This document shows positions 45,401 to 56,585 of a stretch of 64,000 nucleotides of DNA, in pieces. The notes under the pieces were generated by a model that saw nothing but the letters and a program-made list of their open reading frames with translations, was not told the origin of the DNA and did not search any database. The stretch comes from Dehalococcoidia bacterium. Lineage in GTDB: Bacteria > Chloroflexota > Dehalococcoidia > GIF9 > AB-539-J10. A program made the translations under genes and the position numbers. The DNA lies in contig SKVJ01000015.1 of NCBI GenBank assembly GCA_007129495.1, positions 32,957-96,956 of the forward strand, read 5' to 3'. Position 1 is the stretch's first letter. Every line of letters starts with the position of its first letter.

Positions 45401-46230
45401 TTCAGGTCACTGATGACGAACCTGCCTCCATCCAGTTGCACCACAGGGCGCAGAGAAGGGGGAAGAACCGGCAGGACGGTTACAACCATCCATTCCGGAC
45501 GGTTGCCACTTTCGCGCAGCGCCTCGACAAGCTGCAGCTTCTTACTCAGCTTCTCGTACAACTGCCGCGAGGCCACACGTATATCTTCAAGCAACTTGTC
45601 GTGCAGCTGCTCGATATCCAATCCACGCAGGACTTCAAGAACGGATTCCGCGCCCATACCCGCGTGGAATGCATTGCCGCACTTCTCTTTCAATTCGCGA
45701 TGCTCTTCTTCAGTGAGGAGTTGATTCCGTTTGATGTTGCGAATCTTCTCCGCGTCCTCACCGTGTCCCTGTTCCATGAGCTCTTTCGCTTTGGCTTCAA
45801 TCGCATCTGCATCCACAGAGATGACGAGGTAACGCGCGAAATAGATGACGGACTCCAGGTTCTTCGGGGAGAGATCCAAAAGGATTCCAAGCCAACTGGG
45901 AACGAGCTTCGCAAACCAGATGTGGGTCACAGGCGCAGCCAATTCTATGTGTCCCATACGTTCCCGACGGACACTCGAATGAGCCACCTCGACACCACAT
46001 TTGTCACATATGACGCCCTTATAGCGAATCTTCTTGTACTTACCGCAGTGACATTCGTAGTCTTTTACGGGACCGAAAATCCGCTCGCAGAAAAGCCCAT
46101 CCCGTTCAGGCTTGAGTGTGCGGTAATTGATGGTCTCTGCCTTCGTCACTTCACCATGGGACCAGCCACGAATCTGGTCTGGTGAAGCCAGACTGATCTG
46201 GATAGCACTGATATCATCGAATTGAACCAT
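42493..46230 (-). CDS. rpoC: DNA-directed RNA polymerase subunit beta'
   Basis: 1245 residues. Zinc site 1: C60, C62 (ECHC), C75, C78 (CDKC). Catalytic loop [12 protein letters not shown] binds the active-site magnesium. The second zinc site lies near [13 protein letters not shown]. The bridge-helix and trigger-loop region includes [18 protein letters not shown]. Separate from rpoB, 16 bases after its stop. Confidence 0.97.
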   Translation of the reverse strand: MVQFDDISAIQISLASPDQIRGWSHGEVTKAETINYRTLKPERDGLFCERIFGPVKDYECHCGKYKKIRYKGVICDKCGVEVAHSSVRRERMGHIELAAPVTHIWFAKLVPSWLGILLDLSPKNLESVIYFARYLVISVDADAIEAKAKELMEQGHGEDAEKIRNIKRNQLLTEEEHRELKEKCGNAFHAGMGAESVLEVLRGLDIEQLHDKLLEDIRVASRQLYEKLSKKLQLVEALRESGNRPEWMVVTVLPVLPPSLRPVVQLDGGRFVISDLNDLYRRVINRNNRLRRLMNLGAPEAIVRNEKRMLQEAVDALVDNGRRGRVVTTGNNHALKSLSAMLAGKQGRFRQNLLGKRVDYSGRSVIVVGPDLKLHQCGIPRRVALELFKPFIMHKLMERGYANNVKVARRQVERARPEVWDLLQEVVKERPVMLNRAPTLHRLSIQAFEPVLIDGDAFQLHPLVCSAFNADFDGDQMAVHVPLSKAAIREVRERMLSVYNMLLPSNGMPVAAPSLDIVLGCYYLTIPQRHAKGEGKAFSSFDDAKLAYEVGVVDLGAEVQVRHQGEMIQTTVGRILFNDALPPQMPFLNKTMNKSSLRTLVSECVRVLGHEATAAVLDNLKDLGFNFASKSGVSIAMSDIEEPPHKAEILLEADEQVGVIEDQYSRGFITEDERYENVVQVWMEATDKILEDVSSSLDRYGPIYMMATSGAKGNMSQIRQMAGMRGLMTDPSGKIIDYPIKASFREGLSPMEYFISTHGARKGLADTALRTSDSGYLTRRLVDVSQDVIVTEEDCGTNEGTWIVAEHSGGTLPPFGERMLGHLAASDITDPATGEVIVSRNEEVDEDKARRIVEAGVERVYVRSPLNCRCRFGICQFCYGRDLSTRSLVKIGNAVGVIAAQSIGEPGTQLTLRTFHTGGVVGADITTGLPRVEELFEARTPKGRSVLSGLDGIAEIIDTDDGRIVKITNSIAYEDEYPVPASAEVVVEDGQLIDVGMLLFRPAVVDHETDSQLPVTVTAQEGVARVSGRANVEEGLVRVRYTETEEREYPIPVGARLTVQTGDSVYIGQQLTEGVINPHSILRILGKEATQQYIIDEIQRVYCSQGVSIHDKHVATIVRQMLRRVEVLSSGDTELLPGELVDRFDYEDVNTRVLAEGGEPATAQAVLLGITRASLNKDSWLAAASFQETNRVLAAAALRGKVDRLRGLKENVILGKLIPSQGVSKPVRAIESPTEEVEPMGLLSS

Positions 46231-46246
46231 TTACGTAGACCTCTCT

Positions 46247-49200
46247 CTACAGTTTTGACTTGAACCGGGGCTTCACATCCTCCAAGATGTTGATCCTCTG
46301 TTCCTCTTCATTAAGGAGTTCCACAGCAAACCCCATCGCCCGAAGTTCCATGAATAGCACTTTGCACGCTTCGGGAATACTGGGACTCTGGACATCCTCG
46401 TTCTTGATTATGGACTCGTACGCACGAGCACGCCCCACGATGTCGTCTGATTTCACAGTCAGCATTTCCTGCAAAGTGTGTGCGGCGCCATAGCCTTCGA
46501 GCGCCCACACTTCCATCTCTCCAAACCGCTGCCCGCCAAACTGCGCCTTCCCGCCGAGGGGCTGCTGAGTTATCAGCGAGTAAGGCCCGGTTGATCTGGC
46601 GTGCACCTTGTCTTCAACAAGATGTATCAACTTCATCATGTATACGCCGCCAATCGTCACAGGCTGGTCGAACGCCTCACCGGTCTTGCCGTCCCTGACA
46701 ACCATCTTTCCGAACGTCGGAGGATAGATGCGGCGTTCTTCATAAATCTTCTTCGTGATCCTGCCCAGTTCTTCGTCGGAACTGTCTCGCGCCTGGATAC
46801 CCAGCGACTCGAGCCACAGGCATAACGCCGTACGCTTTGCAACTCCAGTGCGGGTGGAATCCATCACCTCATCAGCATCGAATCCCTCATCCGAAAGCCA
46901 GTTCCTCAGTTTGTCGAAATCTACCGCACAGGCCACCTTTGGATCGATGTTCACCGCCTCCGCCCGCCATGCCATCCACACTTTGCATAGTTCGTCCTCG
47001 ATCTGTGCGGTATTAGCCCCTCCAAAAATCGGGTTGACGGCACGAAAACCATATATCCTTGCGGCCCACCCAAGATGGGTCTCAAGTACCTGTCCGATGT
47101 TCATTCTGGATGGCACTCCCATCGGATTCAGCACAATATCCACCGGCGTGCCATCAGGCAGAAACGGCATATCCTCTTCAGGCAATACAATAGAAACAAC
47201 ACCTTTGTTACCATGGCGTCCGGACATCTTGTCGCCGATGGAAAGCTTCCGCCGCTGAACCACCCATACACGCACGAGCCGATTCACGCCGGCCGGTAAT
47301 TCGTCATGATTCTCGCGAGAGAACACGCGAGTGGAGAGCACACGCCCTCGTGCGCCCGGGGGCATCCGGAGCGAACTGTCCTTGACATCGCGAACCTTCT
47401 CACCGAAGATAGCTCTGAGCAGCTTCTCCTCCGTGGAAGGCTCTGTCTCGCCCTTCGGAGTAATCTTGCCAACCAGGATATCACCCTGCTTCACTTCCGC
47501 ACCGATACGGACAATCCCCTCATCATCCAGATTGCCGAGGCTGTCTTCGCTGACATTCGGTATGTCGCGCGTTATCTCTTCCGGCCCCAGCTTGGTGCTG
47601 CGCTCCTGGGTATCATATTTCTCAATGTGGATCGACGTGTACACGTCATCCTTCACCAGTCGATTACTCACGATGATGGCATCCTCGTAGTTATAGCCGC
47701 GCCAACTCATGAAAGCGCACACTACATTGCGTCCCAAAGCCAGCTGGCCATCCTGAAGTGATGAACTGTCCACCAGGATCTGTCCTACCTCAACTCGGTC
47801 ACCTTTGCGAACAAGAGGACGTTGATCGATACAGGTACCCTGATTCGTTCGCAGAAAGCGCTCCAGTTTGTAGGTGTGCATATCACCACGGTCGTCCTGG
47901 ATCACGATTTGCGCACCAGTAACCGAGGTCACGATTCCATTGCAGTCGGCAAACAGTGCCTGGCCGCTGTAGCGGGCTACTTCCCTTTCCATTCCGGTAG
48001 AGACGAGGGGGGCCTCGGGTCGAAGCAATGGCACTCCCTGGCGTTGCATATTGGAACCCATGAGCGCGCGGTTGGCATCGTCATGTTCCAGGAACGGAAT
48101 GAGCGCTGCAGATACACTGAAGATCTGCTTCGGCGATACATCCATAAGGTCGACCCTGTCCGGTACCTCACGGAAATAGCGTGAGCCGCGTTTCACATCA
48201 ATACGGTCATCAATGAACTCACCACGATCATTGAGCCTGACATTGGCCTCAGCGATGCTGAACTGCTCCTCTTCATCAGCCGTCAGGTTCTTGACCTCCG
48301 GAGAGACAAACGACACGATGCGTATCTGACGGGGAGACAGCTTAGCGATCCGGCCCCTCAGCTCCTCATCGACACGTGTCCCCACCTGCGCGATTACGCT
48401 ACCGTCGTCGGCAATCACATCCTCCTTGAGCACCCGCCCCACCAGAAGAGCCGAGTCAGAAGGAAGCTCGTGTGAAACCCTGCGATAGGGGGTCTCAACA
48501 AATCCGAACTTATTAATAGATGCATACGTTGCCAGTGTACCGATCAGTCCGATGTTCGGACCTTCCGGTGTCTCTATCGGGCACAGTCGGCCGTAATGAG
48601 AGTGATGTACATCTCTAACCTCAAATCCAGCCCTCTCACGCGATAATCCTCCCGGACCCATGGCAGAAAGGCGGCGTTTGTGCGTCAGCTCGGCGAGCGG
48701 ATTCGTCTGGTCCATGAATTGAGAGAGTTGAGAGCGGCCAAAGAACTCCTTAATCGATGCCGTCACGGGACGGATGTTGATAAGCGCTGAAGGCGTAGCC
48801 GCCTCAGATCCGAGGATACTCATCCTTTCCTTTACTGCACGCTCCAGACGCAGCAGCCCTACACGAAACTGATTCTGTAACAGGAAACCAACACCCTGCG
48901 CACGCCGATTCCCGAGGTGGTCGATGTCATCGGGCGTCTCACGACCATTGTTCAAGAGGATTATGTGACGCACTATCTGTACAAGGTCCTCAGGAGTCAG
49001 TCCCAGGTAATCACTAGGTACTTCAACGCCCAGCTTCTTGTTCAGCTTGTACCGTCCCACCTCTCCAAGGCTGTACCGTCGGGGATTGAACAGGAAGTTA
49101 TTCAGTAGCGTCTTGGCGCTGCTGAGACTGGGTGGTTCACCGGATGACAACTTGCGATAGATGTCCACAAGCGCATCTGAGTGGCTTCGGATATGCGAGT

Positions 49201-49894
49201 CGCGCTCGATGGTGGAATGCATGAACTGCTGGTCCTGCGCAGTATCGACGTCCTCAAACAGATTGTACAAGTCATCATCAGTGCTGTATTTCGGATCCAC
49301 AGCACGCAGGAGCGTGCTTGCGGTGAGTTTTCGTTTGCCGCTCACCCGGACAGATAAGACATGCCGGCTCGAGGTATCAAAGTCCAACCATGCCCCACGT
49401 TCAGCCACAAGCTTGCCGAAGCCAAGTTGCCGGCCGCTCACCGGATCTCGCGCGAGCGTGAAATACACACCCGGGAAACGTGTCAACTGGCTCACCACCA
49501 CCCGCTCGGCACCGGAAATAATGAATGTTCCCGCATCGGTCATGAGAGGGAAATCGCCGAAGAAGAGCCTCTCTTCCTTGATCTCGCCTGTCTCCTTGAT
49601 CAGAAGCCTGACAAGCACCCGAAGAGGCGCCGAGTACGTCATACCACGCTCAAGACATTCGGCAACGGAATGTTTGGGTTGATCGAACTCAAAATCAACA
49701 AAGTGCAGCTCCAGCCTGTTACGGGTATAGTCCCGGATAGGCGAGATCTCTTCGAAGAGTTTCATCAACCCTTCTTTCTGGAACCATCGGAAGGATTCAA
49801 CCTGGACCCTGACGAGATCCGGAACGGGGACCACTTCGCGATGCTTAGCGAAGGAACGGACGACAAGATCGGACGGAGTAGACATCACAGACAT
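46247..49894 (-). CDS. rpoB: DNA-directed RNA polymerase subunit beta
   Basis: 1215 residues from ATG 49894, with AGGAG six bases upstream; a GTG at 49909 is upstream in frame. The rifampicin region [20 protein letters not shown] and [15 protein letters not shown] is unmodified in appearance. [20 protein letters not shown] [15 protein letters not shown] is the C-terminal signature. Promoter at 50010-50038. Confidence 0.97.
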   Translation of the reverse strand: MSVMSTPSDLVVRSFAKHREVVPVPDLVRVQVESFRWFQKEGLMKLFEEISPIRDYTRNRLELHFVDFEFDQPKHSVAECLERGMTYSAPLRVLVRLLIKETGEIKEERLFFGDFPLMTDAGTFIISGAERVVVSQLTRFPGVYFTLARDPVSGRQLGFGKLVAERGAWLDFDTSSRHVLSVRVSGKRKLTASTLLRAVDPKYSTDDDLYNLFEDVDTAQDQQFMHSTIERDSHIRSHSDALVDIYRKLSSGEPPSLSSAKTLLNNFLFNPRRYSLGEVGRYKLNKKLGVEVPSDYLGLTPEDLVQIVRHIILLNNGRETPDDIDHLGNRRAQGVGFLLQNQFRVGLLRLERAVKERMSILGSEAATPSALINIRPVTASIKEFFGRSQLSQFMDQTNPLAELTHKRRLSAMGPGGLSRERAGFEVRDVHHSHYGRLCPIETPEGPNIGLIGTLATYASINKFGFVETPYRRVSHELPSDSALLVGRVLKEDVIADDGSVIAQVGTRVDEELRGRIAKLSPRQIRIVSFVSPEVKNLTADEEEQFSIAEANVRLNDRGEFIDDRIDVKRGSRYFREVPDRVDLMDVSPKQIFSVSAALIPFLEHDDANRALMGSNMQRQGVPLLRPEAPLVSTGMEREVARYSGQALFADCNGIVTSVTGAQIVIQDDRGDMHTYKLERFLRTNQGTCIDQRPLVRKGDRVEVGQILVDSSSLQDGQLALGRNVVCAFMSWRGYNYEDAIIVSNRLVKDDVYTSIHIEKYDTQERSTKLGPEEITRDIPNVSEDSLGNLDDEGIVRIGAEVKQGDILVGKITPKGETEPSTEEKLLRAIFGEKVRDVKDSSLRMPPGARGRVLSTRVFSRENHDELPAGVNRLVRVWVVQRRKLSIGDKMSGRHGNKGVVSIVLPEEDMPFLPDGTPVDIVLNPMGVPSRMNIGQVLETHLGWAARIYGFRAVNPIFGGANTAQIEDELCKVWMAWRAEAVNIDPKVACAVDFDKLRNWLSDEGFDADEVMDSTRTGVAKRTALCLWLESLGIQARDSSDEELGRITKKIYEERRIYPPTFGKMVVRDGKTGEAFDQPVTIGGVYMMKLIHLVEDKVHARSTGPYSLITQQPLGGKAQFGGQRFGEMEVWALEGYGAAHTLQEMLTVKSDDIVGRARAYESIIKNEDVQSPSIPEACKVLFMELRAMGFAVELLNEEEQRINILEDVKPRFKSKL

Positions 49895-50009
49895 AGCACA
49901 CTCCTGCACACACGTAGTATTACGAAATCAAGTAATTTCAAGTACGCAAAAAGGGGGAGCTTAGAAAACTGTTGGAGGAACAAATAGCATAGTCATGCCG
50001 CAAACAAGC

Positions 50010-50038
50010 AGTATACCATTGACTTTTGGGGCCGTCAA
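50010..50038 (-). promoter_or_regulatory. rpoBC promoter
   Basis: TTGACG (50033-50038), 17 bases, TATACT (50010-50015), minus strand. Leader of about 110 bases before rpoB. It lies 24 bases or less from the mutS stop, so rpoBC has its own transcription unit. Confidence 0.7.
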
Positions 50039-50062
50039 CTTATTGTCATTCTACTGAAGGAA

Positions 50063-52615
50063 TCAGTCCTTTCTCTTCGACCTCTCCCGCAATTCATATA
50101 GCACTGAGATAGCCTCGAGCGGTGTCAATGAATCCACGTCGAGGGCTGCGATTTCTTCAGTCAGACCACCGTCCGCACCGAAAAGACCAAGCTGTGTACC
50201 GGATTCTCGCGTGGCCGGAGCAGCCTTGCCGTCGCGCCACACACCTGAGGCTTCAAGGCGGTCAAGCACGCTCTGCGCTCGCCCGACAACCGAAGCTGGC
50301 AGTCCTGCCAGCTTCGCCACATGGATACCGTAACTCCTGTCTGCTCCTCCGGGAATAATATGATGCAGCAACCGCACTTTTCCCGCTTCCTCGACTACCG
50401 CCACATTGAAATTACGCACCCGCGGCAGATGGTCCGCAAGTCGCACGAGCTCGTGATAGTGCGTTGCGAAGACAGTCTTGGACCCAAGCGCGGGGTGGTT
50501 ATGGATGTATTCCGCTACCGCCCACGCAATGGAGACTCCGTCGTAGGTGCTTGTGCCACGTCCTATCTCATCCAGCACCAGCAGAGATCGGGAAGTGGCA
50601 TGGTGAAGGATATTCGCCGTCTCTATCATCTCCACCATGAAGGTCGATTGACCCGATCCGAGGTCTTCCTGGGCACCTACCCGAGTAAATATCCGGTCGA
50701 CAATGCCGATCCTGGCGGACTGGGCGGGGACGAAGCTTCCCACTTGCGCCAGAAGTACGATGAGCGCGACCTGGCGCAGATACGTCGACTTCCCTGACAT
50801 GTTAGGTCCCGTAAGGACGATGAGTTGCGCATCTTCATTAGAGAGCGAGATGTCGTTGGGAACGAAAGCCCCTCGTTCCAGACGCGCCTCCACGATAGGA
50901 TGCCGCCCAGCGCGTATGTCCAGCTTCACACCAGCGTCCAGCAGTGGCCGGATGTATCCCCGTTGCGCCGCAACCTCGGCAAGACCGCACGTAACGTCGG
51001 CGTTTGCCACCGCACGTGCCGTCTGCAATATCACGTCAGAATATCCTGCCACCTGCTCGCACAACCGGCGAAATACCGCGGTTTCCAACTCTGCGATGCG
51101 CTCACTGGCGCTGAGCACGAGCGACTCGTATTCCTTCAGTTCCGGCGTATAAAACCTCTCCGCATCGGAGAGTGTCTGCTTGCGCACATAATCGGCAGGC
51201 ACTGCATCCTGATTCGCCCGTGAAATCTCGATGTAGTAGCCGAACACCCGGTTGTACCCTACTCGCAATGACTTGACGCCCGTTCGCTCCCGTTCGCGCT
51301 GTTCGAGGTCGGCAAGATATTTCCGCGCGTCTCTGGCCCTGTCGCGTAGAGAATCCAACTCGTTTGAAAACCCCTCCCGGATCACGCCTCCATGTTCCAG
51401 GGTACCTGGTTCCTCGGCGAGCGCTTCCGACAGAAGGGAGACCACGCCCTGCAGCGGCCGCATACCGGCAAGCATCCAGGCGGGCGCAGCCCCTATCACC
51501 TCGCGCAACGATGGAATCGCTACCAGACCGGTACGAAGCCCCGCGAGTTCCCTGGGAATCGTCCGTCCCGACAACGTCCGATTGATCAGCCTTTCAAGAT
51601 CGGGAATCTGAGCTAGAACACTCCTCGTTTCCTGGCGGCGCAGGGCGCTTTCATAAAACCACTGCACCATGTCCTGCCGTTCACACAGCGAGCCGATGTC
51701 GACAAGCGGACGTCCAAGCCAGTTCCGCAGCTGCCGGCCTCCCATCGCAGTCTTCGTCTCGTCGAGAATGGACAGAAGCGACAAATCGGCCGTGCCCCAG
51801 CGACCACCCTCGAACAATTCGAGATTCCTTATGGTCTGACCGTCCAGCGTCATGTACGAACCAGTCGAGTAAGTCGACAGCCCAACTATGTGCCGCAACG
51901 ATTGCTTCTGTGTCTCGCCGAGATAGTGGATAAGGGCGCCCGCGGCCCGCACAGCACGCGGCAATCCCGTACAACCGAATCCTTCGAGCGTCGCTACCTG
52001 AAAATGTTCGTGCAGAAGCCGCAGCGCCACATCCTGCTCAAACCAGTAGTCGTCCACCAGCGTTACCGCCCATCTCGAGCACTCAAGCCATCCATCTCCG
52101 GTGGCAACCAATAGCTCCGCAGGATTCAGACGATCCAGTTCGCAATCAAGCTCATCCGTCATTACCTCGGTTACAGCGCACTCTCCGGTACTGATGTCTG
52201 CATAAGCAACGCCGGCCTGCTCACGCTCGACACAAACAGCTACGAGATAATTGTTGGTCTTGGCCCTGAGCAAGCCCGGTTCAATCACGGTACCGGGTGT
52301 CACAACCCGCACGATGTCGCGTTCCACCAGGCCATTTCCAGGAACGGTCAACTGCTCGCAGATAGCCACCTTGTAGCCACGGCCAATAAGCCGCCCGAGA
52401 TAATTGTCCAGTGCATGATGGGGAATGCCCGCCATGGGAACTCTGTTGCCCTTGCCCATCTCACGGGCTGTGAGCACGATGTCGAGTTCCCTCGAGGCTA
52501 TACGGGCATCCTCGTCGAATGTCTCATAGAAGTCACCGAGACGGAAGAGCACGACCGCATCGGGGTATCGCTCTTTGAGCTGAAGATACTGTCGCCTGAG
52601 GGGAGTCACGGACAT
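50063..52615 (-). CDS. mutS: DNA mismatch repair protein MutS
   Basis: Mismatch recognition ATPase. 850 residues. N-terminal mismatch-binding domain with the F-x-E motif in RLGDFYETF, the connector and lever domains, then Walker A TGPNMSGKSTYLRQ and Walker B LLVLDEIGRGTSTYDG. This is the MutS1 type. The ATG lies seven bases after a TACAAT box and has no Shine-Dalgarno, so the mRNA is probably leaderless. Confidence 0.97.
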   Translation of the reverse strand: MSVTPLRRQYLQLKERYPDAVVLFRLGDFYETFDEDARIASRELDIVLTAREMGKGNRVPMAGIPHHALDNYLGRLIGRGYKVAICEQLTVPGNGLVERDIVRVVTPGTVIEPGLLRAKTNNYLVAVCVEREQAGVAYADISTGECAVTEVMTDELDCELDRLNPAELLVATGDGWLECSRWAVTLVDDYWFEQDVALRLLHEHFQVATLEGFGCTGLPRAVRAAGALIHYLGETQKQSLRHIVGLSTYSTGSYMTLDGQTIRNLELFEGGRWGTADLSLLSILDETKTAMGGRQLRNWLGRPLVDIGSLCERQDMVQWFYESALRRQETRSVLAQIPDLERLINRTLSGRTIPRELAGLRTGLVAIPSLREVIGAAPAWMLAGMRPLQGVVSLLSEALAEEPGTLEHGGVIREGFSNELDSLRDRARDARKYLADLEQRERERTGVKSLRVGYNRVFGYYIEISRANQDAVPADYVRKQTLSDAERFYTPELKEYESLVLSASERIAELETAVFRRLCEQVAGYSDVILQTARAVANADVTCGLAEVAAQRGYIRPLLDAGVKLDIRAGRHPIVEARLERGAFVPNDISLSNEDAQLIVLTGPNMSGKSTYLRQVALIVLLAQVGSFVPAQSARIGIVDRIFTRVGAQEDLGSGQSTFMVEMIETANILHHATSRSLLVLDEIGRGTSTYDGVSIAWAVAEYIHNHPALGSKTVFATHYHELVRLADHLPRVRNFNVAVVEEAGKVRLLHHIIPGGADRSYGIHVAKLAGLPASVVGRAQSVLDRLEASGVWRDGKAAPATRESGTQLGLFGADGGLTEEIAALDVDSLTPLEAISVLYELRERSKRKD

Positions 52616-52622
52616 CAGGGAT

Positions 52623-52650
52623 ATTGTATCGCAGTAGAGCCTTTTGAAAC
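52623..52650 (-). promoter_or_regulatory. mutS promoter (leaderless)
   Basis: TACAAT (52623-52628) on the minus strand, 16 bases, then a weak -35 GTTTCA (52645-52650). The -10 box ends seven bases before the mutS ATG. The -35 overlaps that of the divergent ybeY promoter. Confidence 0.5.
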
Positions 52651-52672
52651 GACGGAATACTGCTGATATGAT
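52644..52672 (+). promoter_or_regulatory. ybeY promoter
   Basis: TTGAAA (52644-52649), 17 bases, TATGAT (52667-52672). Transcription would begin near 52679, twelve bases before the ybeY TTG. Confidence 0.65.
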
Positions 52673-52690
52673 GCGAATACGAGGGCACCA

Positions 52691-53170
52691 TTGGAAGAGG
52701 AGATCTACGTCGAGATAGATAGTGATGAAGGAGAGGAGCCTGACAGCGCATGGTTCGAAGCCGTAGTGCGCGACGTGCTGAAGGCGGAGGCGGTCGGGCC
52801 GCCGTACGAAATGAGCGTCATTTTAACGAACCAGGACAGAGTACATATGATGAACAGGAGGTATAGAAACGTCGATGCGCCAACAGACGTCATCTCTTTC
52901 TACACCGAAGATCTGAGCCCGCAGGCTCCCCTCTTCGCACTGCCTGACGATGGGGTTCGTCGTCTCGGCGATGTAGTCATCTCTTTTCCCCAGGCAGTCG
53001 AGCAGGCCGGGGAGCAGGGCCACAGCGTCACCAGGGAATTGACGCTCCTGATCATCCATGGTGTGCTGCATCTTCTCGGGTACGATCACGAGCTTCCTGA
53101 AGATGCGACAAGAATGCGAGGACGGGAACAGGTATTGATGAAAGAGTTCGAGGGACATCACTATAATTGA
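52691..53170 (+). CDS. ybeY: Endoribonuclease YbeY
   Basis: Single-strand RNase for 16S rRNA maturation and 70S quality control. 159 residues. The zinc motif H-x3-H-x5-H is HGVLHLLGYDH near the C-terminus. The start is TTG 52691 with GAGGG six bases upstream. Family motifs VDAPTDVISF and GDVVISFPQAVEQA are present. Confidence 0.93.
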   Translation: MEEEIYVEIDSDEGEEPDSAWFEAVVRDVLKAEAVGPPYEMSVILTNQDRVHMMNRRYRNVDAPTDVISFYTEDLSPQAPLFALPDDGVRRLGDVVISFPQAVEQAGEQGHSVTRELTLLIIHGVLHLLGYDHELPEDATRMRGREQVLMKEFEGHHYN

Positions 53171-53259
53171 TGTCAGTAACCGAAGGCACAGGGTTAGACT
53201 ATTCCTGGTGACGGCCCGGGCGGAATTGCGCGCTGCAAATCTGGTGCGGAGGTGGAAGA

Positions 53260-53544
53260 ATGCCGAAGTTCGTTATGCTCACAACCCTTACTGACGAAGG
53301 AAGGAAGACGCTCAAGGGTAATCCGGAACGGCTTCATGAGGTGAACAAAGAAGTCGAAGCCATGGGAGCCAAGGTATTGGCGCAGTATGCACTGCTCGGC
53401 CAGTACGATTTCCTCAACGTGCTGGAGGCACCCAGCAACGAGGCCATATCGCGCATCGCCCTTTCTCTGGGCGCGCGTGGCACAGTTCAGCCGCTCACGT
53501 TGGCTGCGATCGACATTGATGAGTTCGTCAAGAATCTCAAGTAG
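53260..53544 (+). CDS. GYD domain-containing protein (copy 1)
   Basis: 94 residues of the GYD family, a small alpha/beta ferredoxin-like domain of unknown function. Signature LTDEGRKTLKGNPERL and the GQYDFLNVLEAPSNEA block with the glycine-tyrosine-aspartate region. The second copy is at 61733-62023. Its neighbours do not suggest a pathway. Confidence 0.85.
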   Translation: MPKFVMLTTLTDEGRKTLKGNPERLHEVNKEVEAMGAKVLAQYALLGQYDFLNVLEAPSNEAISRIALSLGARGTVQPLTLAAIDIDEFVKNLK

Positions 53545-53583
53545 GAGAGACGCCCGCCCGGGTCGGAACTCCTGACTCCTGAG

Positions 53584-54216
53584 CTAGTCACAATCGGACA
53601 GCTGCACATGGCGGGGTTCGACGCGCAGCTTTTCCGCGACCATGATTGCCTTGATCTGTTCAACCACCTCGTCCAATCGCTCGGGATAGTTCGTGAGCAC
53701 GTAGTCGAACAAATGCAACTGATCATACTCCTCCACCGCTTTGCCCAGACGGACGGCAACCTCAGCAGAAGACTCGCTCTGCCGGCTTCTGAGACGCCGC
53801 TCCAGTTCCTCAATCGATGGCGGCCGGATAAACAGGAGCACTGCGCCGGGCACCGTGTGCCGGATTGTGGCGGCACCTTGAACATCCACTTTCACCACCG
53901 CATCCTTACCACTTCGCAGCGCATCGCGCACCCCGAAGTACGGAACTCCATAATAGTTCTGATAGACATTCGCCCACTCCAACAAATCTCCACTGTCCAG
54001 CATCTGGTGAAACCGTTCCACGCTGACGAAATGGTAGTGGACCCCGTCTATCTCGGTCGGCCTCTGCTGTCTCGTGGTGACAGTAACGACATGTGCTACG
54101 GGCAACTCAAGTTCCTTCATGCGGTCAATGACGGCGTCCTTGCCAGCTCCGGAAGAGCCCGAGACAACAAGCAACAGGTTCGGGGGAGAGGTTGACTGAA
54201 AACTAGCCGAATCCAT
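53584..54216 (-). CDS. gmk: Guanylate kinase
   Basis: GMP to GDP. 210 residues from ATG 54216; TTG 54246 or GTG 54240 would add eight to ten residues. P-loop VVSGSSGAGKDAVIDR (Asp replaces the more usual Gly after Lys), TTRQQRPTEIDGVHYHFVS for GMP, and YGVPYFGVRDALRSGKDAV. Convergent with the GYD gene. Confidence 0.92.
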   Translation of the reverse strand: MDSASFQSTSPPNLLLVVSGSSGAGKDAVIDRMKELELPVAHVVTVTTRQQRPTEIDGVHYHFVSVERFHQMLDSGDLLEWANVYQNYYGVPYFGVRDALRSGKDAVVKVDVQGAATIRHTVPGAVLLFIRPPSIEELERRLRSRQSESSAEVAVRLGKAVEEYDQLHLFDYVLTNYPERLDEVVEQIKAIMVAEKLRVEPRHVQLSDCD

Positions 54217-54278
54217 ATCAGTCACGCGGAATGGGTGCACTGTCAAACCGGCCGCGTAGTCGCATTATTGTACCATGG

Positions 54279-55658
54279 TCACGTCTGCGTCGTGCCGCGA
54301 TAACGCAGCCTCGATAGCGTCAAAGTCAGCACTATGCTGAGTGCCAGACCGATCATCGGCAGTTGCTCCTTCAATGGCACTTCCAGCCCGGGTATCGCGC
54401 CCACCAGGCCGCACGCGCCTCCCACACACATGCCGAGCAGCACCGCGGAACTGTCCAGTCGAAGGCGACTGCCCAGCAGTCCTACGAGCAGCGGCCCGAC
54501 AACGCCCGATGTGAACACAGAATAGGCGAACATCAGAGACGAGATGACCCCCTGAAAACCCAACGCAAGCGCCAGAGCAAGGGCTCCAAGCACAACAATA
54601 CACCCCCGTGCCAGCGTCACTACATGGCTATCGTCAAGGAAGGCGACTCGTGAAATCACATCGTCGGCAAGGATGACGGCCTGGCCAAGCAGGATGCTGT
54701 CCGCCGACGACATAAGTGCGGCCACCAGACCGGCGAGCAGCATCGCTGCCACGTACGGTGGCAGGGCATGGGCAACGATCAACGGCAGCGCCTGCTCCGG
54801 AAGGATGCCGGGGAAGAGCACCCGAGCCGCAAGCCCAAGCATGGTGACCATGATTGCCACCGGAATCACGAGTATTGCCGCACTCAGCGTGGCAGCTCGC
54901 GCCGTCCTCGTGTCCCTGGCAGACAGAACCCTGGTGTAGATGTCCGGTCCTACCAGGTAGACCAAACCCACGAGCACCAGCATGGAACCAAGATCGGACC
55001 AGCCAAATGCGGGGCTGACCGGGAACTCGAGGCTGCCCGGGGGCAGGGTGGCAGCAAGAGAGTCCACCCCTCCAGTCACTGCATGTACGAAGAAAGCCGC
55101 TACGGCGATCCCCACGAAGATGACGACCGCCTGGAGCAGATCGCTACGAATTACGGCCTTCTGACCGCCGGCTACGCCGTACCCCACCAGAACAACGGTG
55201 AAGAACATCATCCACAGCGAGGGTGAGCCCACCCCGATGACCGAGAGAACGCGAGAGGCTGCAACTATCTGCCCGCTCAGAACTCCCATCCACGCCACCA
55301 CCACGAGCACAGCAGTGGCCACCCGAACCTTTGGCCCATACAGTCTGCCGGCCAGTCCGGGCAGAGTGTACACGCCTGATGAGCGCACGCGTGCCACCAG
55401 CAGTAGTCCCAGCGCTGCAAGCCCGATGGCGCCGACGAGTATCCACCAGGCAGCGGTGATCCCTCGCTCATAGGCGAGGCCCGCCACTCCTATCGTCGCC
55501 GAACCGCCAATCACCGTTGCAACCAGGGATCCGGTAATGGCGTTTGTGGAGCCGCGACGTCCCGCCACAAAGAAGGCATCCCGGGAACCTTCGGAAAGAC
55601 CGGCGGAGAGGCCAACCAGCAGGAAACATATGAGAGAGACAAGCAGTAATAGTGTCAT
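54279..55658 (-). CDS. Sodium:solute symporter family transporter, directly after birA
   Basis: 459 residues, about 12 hydrophobic segments. The N-terminal GSRDAFFVAGRRGSTNAITG and GGSATIGVAGLAYERGI match the SSS (SLC5) family. Its ATG follows the birA stop TGA with no gap (TGAATG), so it is almost certainly co-transcribed from the BirA-controlled promoter. Human SMVT, a biotin/pantothenate/lipoate carrier, belongs to the same family. A vitamin substrate, most likely biotin, is inferred; pantothenate or lipoate would also fit. Confidence 0.88.
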   Translation of the reverse strand: MTLLLLVSLICFLLVGLSAGLSEGSRDAFFVAGRRGSTNAITGSLVATVIGGSATIGVAGLAYERGITAAWWILVGAIGLAALGLLLVARVRSSGVYTLPGLAGRLYGPKVRVATAVLVVVAWMGVLSGQIVAASRVLSVIGVGSPSLWMMFFTVVLVGYGVAGGQKAVIRSDLLQAVVIFVGIAVAAFFVHAVTGGVDSLAATLPPGSLEFPVSPAFGWSDLGSMLVLVGLVYLVGPDIYTRVLSARDTRTARAATLSAAILVIPVAIMVTMLGLAARVLFPGILPEQALPLIVAHALPPYVAAMLLAGLVAALMSSADSILLGQAVILADDVISRVAFLDDSHVVTLARGCIVVLGALALALALGFQGVISSLMFAYSVFTSGVVGPLLVGLLGSRLRLDSSAVLLGMCVGGACGLVGAIPGLEVPLKEQLPMIGLALSIVLTLTLSRLRYRGTTQT

Positions 55659-56585
55659 TCAGATGCTCACATGTATGCAGTCTCCGGCCACCACTTCGTG
55701 GCTCCGTCCGTCCGGGCCACGGACCAGCAACGCGCCGGTGGAATTGACATCCACTGCAACGCCCGTGATGCGCGTATCACCGGTCATGACGGATACTTCA
55801 CGTCCGATCGTAACCGCCCGGGTTCTCCACTCATCCAGTGTCGTGACATCGGTGAGTCGTGGTAATCGCGATAGCACTCCCGCAACGATCTCCCGTACAA
55901 GCCTCACCCGGTCAACCCGCGCACCCAGAAGTTCGAACAGGGAAACTGCTCCCTCCTGCACATCGGCGATACGCATGTTGGCATTCAAACCGATGCCAAC
56001 GTTTACGAATCGGACGGCATCGGTCTCAGCCTCCATCTCAGCGAGGATGCCGCATACCTTCCGGCCTTCGATAAGCACGTCATTCGGCCATTTGAGTTGC
56101 GCGGGAACGCCGTACAGCCTCTCTATAGCATCGGATATGGCCGCCGCCACGAGCAGATTCATGCGAGGTGCTTGAGCGGGCGCCACTGCAGGGCGGGTCA
56201 CAAGCGTCATGTAGATGCCGCCCACCGGTGACAGCCATGACCGGTCCAGCCGTCCGCGTCCGGCGGACTGCTGTTCCGCAATGATGAGGGTACCCTCTTC
56301 AGCCCCCCCGCGTGCCAGTTCACGGGCACGGGGCATCGTGGAATCAACGACGTGGAAATGATGAACCCTCGGTTCCCAGCCGGGAAACTCAGTAGGCAGG
56401 AGAAGATCCGGGGACGATTCCAGCCGGTAGCCCCGGGGCGAGACGCTAACCCTGTAGCCGGCGGCACAAAGCCCCTGTATCTGTTTCCAGACCGCCACAC
56501 GGGAGATTCCGAGTTCATCGCTGAGCACCTGCCCCGAGACGCGTCCCTCGCGTGAGCGCAGCGCAGCAAGCACTTCATGTCGCAT
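55659..56585 (-). CDS. birA: Biotin protein ligase / biotin operon repressor
   Basis: Attaches biotin to carboxylases and, in this class, represses transcription. 308 residues from ATG 56585. N-terminal winged helix (about 5-55, VLSDELGISRVAVWKQI); ligase core with the biotinyl-AMP loop SAGRGRLDRSW, KWPNDVLI, GILAEME and the C-terminal domain ending EVVAGDCIHVSI. The HTH puts it in the regulatory group II. A matching inverted repeat overlaps its own start. Confidence 0.93.
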   Translation of the reverse strand: MRHEVLAALRSREGRVSGQVLSDELGISRVAVWKQIQGLCAAGYRVSVSPRGYRLESSPDLLLPTEFPGWEPRVHHFHVVDSTMPRARELARGGAEEGTLIIAEQQSAGRGRLDRSWLSPVGGIYMTLVTRPAVAPAQAPRMNLLVAAAISDAIERLYGVPAQLKWPNDVLIEGRKVCGILAEMEAETDAVRFVNVGIGLNANMRIADVQEGAVSLFELLGARVDRVRLVREIVAGVLSRLPRLTDVTTLDEWRTRAVTIGREVSVMTGDTRITGVAVDVNSTGALLVRGPDGRSHEVVAGDCIHVSI

